Origin: Ardenticatenaceae bacterium
GTDB taxonomy: Bacteria; Chloroflexota; Anaerolineae; Promineifilales; Promineifilaceae
Assembly (NCBI GenBank): GCA_020634415.1
Contig: JACKBT010000050.1
Span: 1-31,235, forward strand
Reading direction: 5' to 3'
DNA: 31,235 bases
Shown: in pieces, positions 22,451 to 29,073 of the stretch
Layout: each line of letters starts with the position of its first letter
How positions within the stretch are numbered: the stretch's first letter is position 1
The notes under the pieces: generated by a model
The model's database searches: none
Told to the model about the DNA's origin: nothing
Seen by the model: only the letters and a program-made list of their open reading frames with translations
Program-made: the position numbers and the translations under genes

Positions 22451-23758
22451 TTAGTCGAGTTGTTCTCGCCGCCGCTGGGTGATGACAAAAGCGGTAATGA
22501 CCACCAGCACGGCGACCAGGGCGATGGCTGTGTACAGGCCAGTTGCGGGTGTGTTGGTGGAGACGGATTGGAGGGAAACGGCCGTTGGCCCAAAACCCCA
22601 CAAATAATCCTCAACCTCACCATTTAGCACATCAGCGGCGGACACCGTATTGCAAGTACCTGCTGTGGGGCATAACCGGAAACGGGCAAAGAAACTTTGC
22701 CCAAAAGTCTGCCCTATGGGAATATCAAATGTAATAACATTTATGCCATCTGTCACGGCGCGGTCGCTCAGAATCTGGTCGCCAGCCGTAGAGAAATTGC
22801 CATCAGAGGTGGTGCTGCCACTCCAATCAATCCACCCGTTGAGTCGGCACGTACCTGTACACCCGTTAACTGTCACAGTAATCTCGCCACCGCCTGCCCC
22901 AGGCGACCAGGCTCCACCAGACCGCACAACACCATCTTCATCATCAGGCAAACTAGCAGAATCATCCCCAGCAGCACCCGGATCCGAAGTATGGGTGGAT
23001 TCGGTATCCAAGTTAGACCCCAAACGCAATCCCTGTGGAATATGACTTCCTGTAGCTACAGTGGCATATATGCTTGTTGGCAAATCTCCATATTCTCTGT
23101 CTCCAGTAGTAGAAAATACACTATATTCAAAATCCGCACCAGCAGTAACTGTGCCATCAATATCGAGGGTGACCGCAGAGATGCTGGCTGGGTTCATTGT
23201 CCCTGCACCCCCACTGAAGCTGGAAAAAGGTGCAAAAAAGTCAACAGATTCTCCAAACAAGATGAATCCAGGCAGATTTATTGTGGCTGATGCAAAGTTT
23301 GAAGCATCAGTGTAGCCTGTAATGGTTAAGTCAACTGGCGAATCATCATTTGTCACACGTATGAGAAACCCATCATTTGAACTTGAATCCGTTAAATCAA
23401 CAGGACCCAAATTATAGCTAAGGGCTGTACTGGCATCCGCTCCATCCCACTGAATTTGAGCTGTACCCGCCCCACCTGTTTGTTGACTAAAACTCATTGT
23501 ACCATTAGGTCCTGAAAACACATCCAGATCTAATCGTCGGCCAGGTACACCCCCTGCCGTAATTGAAACATCACGCTCTCCGCCTAATACTCCAGCAGCA
23601 GTTTCAAAAGCTGAGTTGCTATTCGGTGCAACAGCCGATACAGAGAGAGAACCAAAAGTGAAATCATCAATAATAATGACTGCTGCACTGGCAACACTAA
23701 CGAAAAGCAATAACAAGGTACTGCTGAATAATATAAAAATTGTTTTCTTATTTTTCAT
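22451..23758 (-). CDS. Secreted GEVED-domain surface protein with sortase-like C-terminal anchor
   Basis: The 435-residue protein has a signal peptide (MKNKKTIFILFSSTLLLLFVSVASA). A beta-rich domain (about 27-225) of the kind common in exported Chloroflexota proteins follows, and then a GEVED domain (about 225-385) with its signature NGEVEDYLWGF. The C-terminus is TPATG, a hydrophobic span and RRREQLD. This has the order of a sortase signal, with Thr in place of the usual first Leu of LPxTG. The start at 23758 has AAGGAG upstream. Four cysteines near 300-375 could form disulfides. A role in surface structure or adhesion is plausible; there is no catalytic motif. Two more exported proteins follow upstream on the same strand. 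Confidence 0.87.
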   Translation of the reverse strand: MKNKKTIFILFSSTLLLLFVSVASAAVIIIDDFTFGSLSVSAVAPNSNSAFETAAGVLGGERDVSITAGGVPGRRLDLDVFSGPNGTMSFSQQTGGAGTAQIQWDGADASTALSYNLGPVDLTDSSSNDGFLIRVTNDDSPVDLTITGYTDASNFASATINLPGFILFGESVDFFAPFSSFSGGAGTMNPASISAVTLDIDGTVTAGADFEYSVFSTTGDREYGDLPTSIYATVATGSHIPQGLRLGSNLDTESTHTSDPGAAGDDSASLPDDEDGVVRSGGAWSPGAGGGEITVTVNGCTGTCRLNGWIDWSGSTTSDGNFSTAGDQILSDRAVTDGINVITFDIPIGQTFGQSFFARFRLCPTAGTCNTVSAADVLNGEVEDYLWGFGPTAVSLQSVSTNTPATGLYTAIALVAVLVVITAFVITQRRREQLD

Positions 23759-24084
23759 TACATTTTCTCCTTAACAATATTCTTACTTCACTTCAAAAGA
23801 AGCGTTGGATAGCTTTAGATGGTAAACCACTGCTTTTCTCATCAGCTTTGTTTGCTCATCTGAGCCTGACCTGAACCAAAATCTCCTTTGAGTTGCACCG
23901 TAAGAGTATATTTTTTTAAGTTCGCTTTGCGCTGAGGGGTTTGTGGGGCAATACGTTCCATCAGACCCCCTTCATCATAACGCGAAGATGGGGGTTTTGT
24001 CACGTTAAGTGGGGGATATTTCGGTAAGAGTTTGGTTTAGGTTTTGTAAGGGGTGCTGCCCAGGGTCTTATTGGGGCTTCTGTG
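23759..24084. other. Gap between two exported-protein genes
   Basis: The 326-base gap lies between the glycosidase 3' end and the GEVED start. It contains a hairpin, ACCCCC (23965-23970) with GGGGGT (23990-23995), followed by TTTT on the plus strand, where no plus-strand gene is found upstream. The minus-strand promoter of the GEVED gene should be here, but I see no convincing -35/-10 pair; TATACT in an A/T-rich run around 23905-23920 is the best -10 candidate. Confidence 0.35.
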
Positions 24085-25977
24085 TCAGGGGGATCGGCCG
24101 TTTCGCCACCACCAACCGCCCAACCCAACCGCCAGCAGCAGGCCCACTGCCAGCAGCCAGACGGTTGCGGGGCGGGCAGGCGGGGCGGCCGAATTGTCAA
24201 GGGGCAAGGGGGAAGGGCTAATTGTCACGGTGGGTAGGGGCGTGGGCGTGGCGGTGGGCGTGGGTGTGGCGGTGGCCGTCGCCGTCGCCGTCGCTGTGGG
24301 TGTGTGGGTGGCGGTGGCTGTCGGTGTTGGCGTGGGTGTAGTTGTCGGGGTGAGGGTGGGCGTGGCCGTTTCTGTGGGCGTGGGTGTGGGTGAACTGTCG
24401 AGGATCAGGGTGGGAACGGCCGTTATCCCCTCACCTTCATTCTCCTCCCCAGAAGCCGGCAAAGTCGGGGCAGCCTCACCCGCCACCGCCTGCACTAGAT
24501 AGTAGACCGTGCCGCCAATCATGCAGTAATCGCCAATGGGCTGCGTGCAGAGCGCACCGGGCAGATCAATCGTATACAGGCCATCTTCAGCCGTGATGGT
24601 TTGCCGGTCGCCCCACATGTTGACGAGAACGGCCGTCTCACTCGTCGCCACCACCTGCGCCTGCTGCGGCTGCGGCAGCCGCGCAAACAGCACCGTCGTG
24701 CTTTGCCCCGCCTGCCCAATGCGGATTTGCCCCACCTCATTCCACCGTTCGCGGCTGGCCCCCGTGGCCCCCGCCAGATAACGAATGGCAACGCGATAGG
24801 TGCTGTAAGCCGGACGGCGGCTGCCATCCTGCCGCACCAGACCAAACGGCTCCGGGTTGGCCGCCCGATCATCGGGCGTATCCTTCAATTTGTAGAGGGC
24901 AATGCGCTGTGCCCCCGCGGCCATGGCCGAGGCCAACGCCTGCGGCACAAATGCCGCCTGCTCATTTTGCGTCACCGAAAGTGTCCAGTTAGGCACCGGC
25001 CAGCCCGGATCATCAATGGGCGGGGCGTTCGTCTCCACCAGCCAGATGGGTTTGCTGAGGCCGTAACCGGCCATTGTGCCGTAGAAGGTTTGGATGATGT
25101 CGTAGATGCTGTTGGGTTGGAAGTAGAGATGGGCGGTAGCCACATCGAAGTAGTAATTGTGTTCGGCCGCACCGGGATCGGCCGTTAACACCGCCAAAAA
25201 ACGGCCGAAATAGGTCGGGTCCCAAAAGTGGGTGAAGGCAGGCAGGTGGATGACGGCGTTGGGGTTTATCTCTTTGGCCGCCAGATAAGCCACCCGCTGC
25301 AACTGGACAAAATCTTCCACCGTGCCATCCCAAGTGTGGCCGGGTGCAGCGGCATCGGCGATATCGGGTTCATTCCAGATGATCCAGTGGTTGATACGGC
25401 CGTTATACCGCCCCACCGCCTCGCGCACAAAATTGGCCCACGTATTACCGGGATCATCATGTGGCAGCCACAAACCGGCTGGCAGCCTGTCGCCAGTCCG
25501 CGCCCAATCGGGCACACCAATGAGCAGCGCCACCACCATGCGCCCGCTGCTGATTTCGCCATCAATTTGCTCATCACTTACCGCCGGTGTCCAGGTATCT
25601 GGCCCGCCAGCCTGCACCTCCGCCCACTGAAAGCGCACCCGCGACCAGCCCACGCCCAACGTTGTGGCATCATGGGGCGATTCATACCCCTCGATAATGC
25701 CAAAACGGGGATCAAACGTCTGCGCCTCGGCTGGCTGGCGATTCAAAATGAAAAGACAAAAGAGGAGTAGGGCAGTTTGGCTCAAATAGGCCAACAGTTT
25801 TGTAGAACGATTGGGAAAATCGTTCTCCCGCGATTTGGAAAATCGCGCCACAAAGTTTGCGCCTTTCTGCACTAACAGCAAAACAGACCCGAAGGGTTTC
25901 AAGCGCAGGAACGTGGCATATCCTCGACCTGAAACCCTTCGCGTCCCGATGGCAAAATAATCATACAGTCGGCTCAT
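24085..25977 (-). CDS. Exported clan GH-A glycoside hydrolase with Thr/Pro-rich stalk and membrane anchor
   Basis: This 630-residue frame encodes a TIM-barrel glycosidase like GH39/GH5. WIIWNEPD places the acid/base at E203, and [11 protein letters not shown] places the nucleophile at E315. A signal segment (about 58-86, [26 protein letters not shown]) precedes the catalytic domain (about 88-400), followed by a beta domain (about 400-510). A long Thr/Pro/Ala low-complexity stalk (about 535-600), a membrane helix (about 605-622) and [11 protein letters not shown] complete it. The protein would sit on the cell surface. The first 55 codons run through several DNA palindromes and look unlike a protein start, so the real start is probably downstream near the signal segment; no ribosome binding site settles it. 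Substrate unknown. Confidence 0.85.
   Translation of the reverse strand: MSRLYDYFAIGTRRVSGRGYATFLRLKPFGSVLLLVQKGANFVARFSKSRENDFPNRSTKLLAYLSQTALLLFCLFILNRQPAEAQTFDPRFGIIEGYESPHDATTLGVGWSRVRFQWAEVQAGGPDTWTPAVSDEQIDGEISSGRMVVALLIGVPDWARTGDRLPAGLWLPHDDPGNTWANFVREAVGRYNGRINHWIIWNEPDIADAAAPGHTWDGTVEDFVQLQRVAYLAAKEINPNAVIHLPAFTHFWDPTYFGRFLAVLTADPGAAEHNYYFDVATAHLYFQPNSIYDIIQTFYGTMAGYGLSKPIWLVETNAPPIDDPGWPVPNWTLSVTQNEQAAFVPQALASAMAAGAQRIALYKLKDTPDDRAANPEPFGLVRQDGSRRPAYSTYRVAIRYLAGATGASRERWNEVGQIRIGQAGQSTTVLFARLPQPQQAQVVATSETAVLVNMWGDRQTITAEDGLYTIDLPGALCTQPIGDYCMIGGTVYYLVQAVAGEAAPTLPASGEENEGEGITAVPTLILDSSPTPTPTETATPTLTPTTTPTPTPTATATHTPTATATATATATPTPTATPTPLPTVTISPSPLPLDNSAAPPARPATVWLLAVGLLLAVGLGGWWWRNGRSP
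25805..25847. repeat. Two adjacent small palindromes
   Basis: GAACGATT (25805-25812) pairs with AATCGTTC (25818-25825), and CGCGATTT (25829-25836) pairs with AAATCGCG (25840-25847). The two hairpins share the middle GATT-GGRAA-AATC and look like variants of one unit. They overlap the doubtful N-terminal extension of the glycosidase. Confidence 0.7.
25891..25940. repeat. Inverted repeat GAAGGGTTTCA / TGAAACCCTTC
   Basis: The two 11-base arms (25891-25901 and 25930-25940) are perfect inverses, 28 bases apart. The segment looks like a dispersed non-coding repeat and argues against coding use of this part of the glycosidase frame. Confidence 0.7.
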
Positions 25978-26025
25978 GGGCCGTAAGTTTAGAAAGGATT
26001 GGGGAAAAGGTAAAACAAAAAGAGG

Positions 26026-26064
26026 GTAATTGGGTAATTAATCGCAGTCCAATTACCCAATTAC
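26026..26064. repeat. 14-bp hairpin, unit GGTAATTG
   Basis: GTAATTGGGTAATT (26026-26039) pairs perfectly with AATTACCCAATTAC (26051-26064) across 11 bases. It lies just behind the META/Gmad2 lipoprotein stop on the minus strand. The unit here is an octamer rather than a heptamer. Confidence 0.85.
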
Positions 26065-26067
26065 TCT

Positions 26068-27639
26068 TTACGGCTCCAACGTCACCGCCACGCAGTTGCG
26101 GTGGGCGATGCCGCCGTCGGCGGGGGAGATGTCTTGCACGCAGATGGAGCCATTGGTAACGGCCGTTACCGCATACGCCACATCAGCCGTAAACGGCCCC
26201 CACTCGCCCATGCCGCTGGCAATGGTGGTGAAGCCGCTGCCTACCACATTAGCCTGCTCATCCAAAATTTCGATGACCAGATTTTGCTCGAAGGTGGGGG
26301 CGGCAAAGCCGGTGATGGACACCGTGCCGCCGCTGACGGTTGACAGAAATTCGGGGCTGTGAATGGCGATGGCTTCGGGGTGCGGATCGGCCGTTTGTAT
26401 TTCGGCCGTTTCCCCCTCTGGCAGCAGCGTCACAATGGCCGAAGCCAGATGCTCGATATGGCCGTCGCGGGCACTGATCATCATCACACTGAGGCGGGCC
26501 TGGGTGGGTTCGGCGGGGGGCGCAAAGGCCATCTCGCCGGAATAGGGGCCGCGCATCCCCATTTCCGGCACATCCAACATGGCAAAACCATTGCTGAGGG
26601 GGATGTTTTGCCCATCTAGCGTGACCAATTCCACGTTCAATGTGCCTTCAAAGGCATAGTCCGATTCGCCGGAGACGGTGAAGGGGCTGGTGAGGCGGGA
26701 GCCATTGGCGGGCGAGAAGAGGAGGATGGTTTCGGGCGTGTCGTCGGGGGAGACAACGGCCGTTTCCGGCTGAACCGCCCCCGCCGCCATAAACACCAGC
26801 ACCCCGTTCTCGTGATGCACAATGAGCGTATCTTGGCTGAGTTCGTAGGAAACGGCCGTATCCCACCCCTGTAAAATCTCCATCTCCTGCTGTCCCACAT
26901 CTTGGGCACAGGCGCGGCGTGTACTGGCAACAGCGCCAGTCGTCAAGGTATCACCGCTTTGGGTGTAAGGGGCAAAGTATTGGTTGCAGCCAGTTGTGCC
27001 TGTCACCTGACCGTCCAGAAATTCGGCGGTGGGCTGAGTGTCGGGCAAAACCGAGGCGGGTCTGTCGGGTGCGCCGTAGGCGATGAGGTTCCATTGGGTG
27101 CCGTTCAAGTCAACAGCGGGCAGGGTGGTGGCGGGGACTTCGGTTGGGGCTTCCGTTGGTGGCATTTCTGTGGGGGGAACGGCCGTTGCCGTCACCACCG
27201 CCACTGATTCTGCGGCGATGGCCTCATCCCCTTCGGCCAATGTCAGAAGCAACTGCCCGTCGCTGATGTCCAAAACATAGGTGTAGTTGCCCGGTGGCAG
27301 CAGCGATTCACCCACATAGTCAATTGGCTGCAGCGTGAACGCCTCACCGCCGACCATGACCTGCACATAGGCATACCGGTACGCCTGGCTGACAGCGCGA
27401 TAGTCGCTGCTGCTGTCTACGCCCACCACCCCATACTGTTCTGTTTGCTCCGGGAACTGCACTTCAACCCTATCAAAGACCCGGTCGCTGCTGTTATGGA
27501 CGCGAATCATCACGGGTTTGTTGGCTTCGAGCAGGGGGGCGGTGGTGGAGGTAACGGCCGTTGCCGGTTCCTCTGTCGCCGCCGACACACAAGCTGTACT
27601 CATCAATACCAATAAAATCAAGATTAAGAATTTTTTCAT
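26068..27639 (-). CDS. Lipoprotein with META and two Gmad2 domains
   Basis: The 523-residue protein starts at the ATG at 27639, with AGGA at good distance; an ATG three codons earlier touches that site. The signal peptide ends in LMSTAC (cysteine at 17). A beta domain (about 40-150) and a Pro/Thr-rich linker follow, then a META domain (about 177-286; LNGTQWNLIAYG, TGTTGCNQYFAPYT, RRACAQD). Two immunoglobulin-like Gmad2 domains come last (about 305-410, ILLFSPANGSRLTSPFTVSGE, and 425-523, IAIHSPEFLSTVSGGTVSITGFA). META is found in stress-linked HslJ-type proteins and Gmad2 in spore-germination GerMN contexts, but neither gives a firm role here. It is probably anchored outside the membrane, near the other exported proteins of this strand. 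Confidence 0.88.
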   Translation of the reverse strand: MKKFLILILLVLMSTACVSAATEEPATAVTSTTAPLLEANKPVMIRVHNSSDRVFDRVEVQFPEQTEQYGVVGVDSSSDYRAVSQAYRYAYVQVMVGGEAFTLQPIDYVGESLLPPGNYTYVLDISDGQLLLTLAEGDEAIAAESVAVVTATAVPPTEMPPTEAPTEVPATTLPAVDLNGTQWNLIAYGAPDRPASVLPDTQPTAEFLDGQVTGTTGCNQYFAPYTQSGDTLTTGAVASTRRACAQDVGQQEMEILQGWDTAVSYELSQDTLIVHHENGVLVFMAAGAVQPETAVVSPDDTPETILLFSPANGSRLTSPFTVSGESDYAFEGTLNVELVTLDGQNIPLSNGFAMLDVPEMGMRGPYSGEMAFAPPAEPTQARLSVMMISARDGHIEHLASAIVTLLPEGETAEIQTADPHPEAIAIHSPEFLSTVSGGTVSITGFAAPTFEQNLVIEILDEQANVVGSGFTTIASGMGEWGPFTADVAYAVTAVTNGSICVQDISPADGGIAHRNCVAVTLEP

Positions 27640-27710
27640 AGCATTCATCCTATTGCTTATACCTCAAAAAAATGGGTCTTTCGGATTTGAAGGGATGATC
27701 GGTATTTGTG

Positions 27711-27738
27711 GTAGGGTCGAGGTGCGCCTCGACCCTAC
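27711..27738. repeat. GTAGGG...CCCTAC dispersed palindrome, copy 2
   Basis: GTAGGGTCGAGG (27711-27722) pairs perfectly with CCTCGACCCTAC (27727-27738) across TGCG. Compared with copy 1 at 21040, the arm difference (A to G) is compensated on the other arm, which preserves pairing. Confidence 0.85.
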
Positions 27739-27784
27739 ATTTGGTGTCAACCCCAGGAATTCCCAAAGAGCCAAAAAAAGTTAA

Positions 27785-27817
27785 TGCTCATCGTTATCAT
27801 TATAACGGCAATGAGCA
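27785..27817. promoter_or_regulatory. Nested palindrome upstream of the ABC transporter genes
   Basis: TGCTCAT (27785-27791) pairs with ATGAGCA (27811-27817), enclosing CGTTAT-CATT-ATAACG (27792-27807); a three-base bulge (GCA) separates the two stems. It lies about 115 bases before the ATPase start, in the divergent gap with the lipoprotein gene, so an operator or a structured element is possible. Confidence 0.5.
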
Positions 27818-27895
27818 AGCATAAGTTCCTTGGGGGGCAACGGCCGTTCAGCCCGCACCCTCCAAACCACCCAACCACTCGACTAATCCAACCCC

Positions 27896-27924
27896 TCGAC
27901 TCCCCACCTAAACACAGCTAAAAT
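27896..27924 (+). promoter_or_regulatory. Candidate promoter giving a leaderless transcript
   Basis: TCGACT (27896-27901) and TAAAAT (27919-27924) are 17 bases apart. The expected transcription start, seven bases after the -10 box, coincides with the A of the ATG at 27931. No ribosome binding site exists before that ATG, which agrees with leaderless initiation. The -35 match is only moderate. Confidence 0.45.
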
Positions 27925-27930
27925 CCAGCC

Positions 27931-28965
27931 ATGAAGCCCAACAAAATCACCTGTCGACACATCTGGAAAGTCTTTGGCCCCACCCCCGAACGCATCATCG
28001 AGCAAATCACCCCCGATATGAGCCGCGGCGACATCTTAGCCCGAACCGGTCACGTCGTTGCTGTGCGTGACGTGACCTTCGACGTTGGTGCTGGCGAAAT
28101 CTTCGTCGTCATGGGCCTGTCCGGCAGCGGCAAGTCCACCCTCATCCGCTGCCTCACCCGCCTCATCGAACCCACACGCGGCCAGATCACCATCAACGGC
28201 ACTGAAGTGACCACCATGAACGACACAGCCCTGCGTGAATTGCGCCGCCATACCATGAGCATGGTCTTCCAACGCTTTGGCCTCTTCCCCCACCGCCGCG
28301 TCGTCGAAAACGTGGCCTTTGGCCTGGAAGTGCGCGGCATGGAGCAGAAAGAGCGCGAAAAAGCCGCCCTCGAAGTGCTGCACATGGTTGGCCTCAAGGG
28401 GTGGGAATACCATTACCCCCACGAACTCAGCGGCGGGATGCAGCAGCGTGTGGGGCTGGCCCGTGCCCTGGCTGTCAACCCCGAAGTCCTGCTCTGCGAC
28501 GAACCCTTCAGCGCCCTCGACCCCCTCATTCGCCGCGAAATGCAAGATGAGCTGCTAAATCTGCAAAAAAGCCTCAACAAAACCATCGTCTTCATCACCC
28601 ACGACTTCCTGGAAGCCCTCAAAATCGGCGAGCGTATCGCCATCATGAAGGATGGCGTGATTGTGCAAATTGGCACACCGGAAGAGATTGTGGCCCATCC
28701 GGCCGATGCCTATGTACGCGAATTTACCAAAGATGTGCCACGAGTGAAGGTGTTAACTGCCCGGACAATTATGAAAAAGGAGGGTATGGGGGAGGTTGCT
28801 GATACGGCCGTTCATCCCGACGACACCCTGGAAAAATTAATCCCCTATACGGCCGAATCAGACAACACCTGTTTTGCCGTCATAGACGACAGCGGCAAAG
28901 TATTGGGCTACGTCAACCGCGTCACCATCATGCTCGCCCTCACCGAAGAAGGGGCGCTGTTATGA
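27931..28965 (+). CDS. Glycine betaine/proline-type ABC transporter ATP-binding protein (ProV/OpuAA family)
   Basis: This 344-residue ATPase drives import of an osmoprotectant-like solute. It has the family-specific N-terminal segment (VFGPTPERIIEQI), Walker A GLSGSGKST (62-70), the Q-loop VFQRFGLFPHRRVVENVAFGLEVRGM, the signature LSGGMQQR, Walker B LLCDEPFSALDP and the H-loop ITHDF. A C-terminal segment (about 285-340) resembles a single CBS-type half; ProV proteins usually have two CBS motifs, so this is a shortened version. The permease gene follows after about 108 bases that contain a palindromic repeat. Substrate (glycine betaine, choline or proline) cannot be told from the ATPase. Confidence 0.95.
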   Translation: MKPNKITCRHIWKVFGPTPERIIEQITPDMSRGDILARTGHVVAVRDVTFDVGAGEIFVVMGLSGSGKSTLIRCLTRLIEPTRGQITINGTEVTTMNDTALRELRRHTMSMVFQRFGLFPHRRVVENVAFGLEVRGMEQKEREKAALEVLHMVGLKGWEYHYPHELSGGMQQRVGLARALAVNPEVLLCDEPFSALDPLIRREMQDELLNLQKSLNKTIVFITHDFLEALKIGERIAIMKDGVIVQIGTPEEIVAHPADAYVREFTKDVPRVKVLTARTIMKKEGMGEVADTAVHPDDTLEKLIPYTAESDNTCFAVIDDSGKVLGYVNRVTIMLALTEEGALL

Positions 28966-28979
28966 TTCATACCATCCTT

Positions 28980-29035
28980 GTAGAGGCGCGGCCTTGTGCC
29001 CGTCCCCTATAGGGCGACCACAAGGGTCGCCCCTA
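28980..29035. repeat. Dispersed palindrome between the ABC genes
   Basis: The left arm starting GTAGAGGCGCGGCCTTGTG (28980-28998) is an imperfect inverse of the right arm CACAAGGGTCGCCCCTAC (29018-29035). The middle contains CCCCTATAGGG. It belongs with the GTAGGG...CCCTAC repeats. It sits inside a likely operon, between ATPase and permease. Confidence 0.75.
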
Positions 29036-29073
29036 CAAAGACTATTCGTAAAAGTTCAACGAAGAAGATCTTC

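Noticed and set aside
24200..24400. Low-complexity GTGGGCGTGG-like tract as a DNA satellite or CRISPR
   Set aside because: It is the coding sequence of the Thr/Pro/Ala stalk of the glycosidase and has no spacer structure.
28996..29073. 26-residue N-terminal extension of the permease
   Set aside because: It starts inside the dispersed palindrome, and the ATG at 29074 directly precedes the first hydrophobic helix, as in related permeases.
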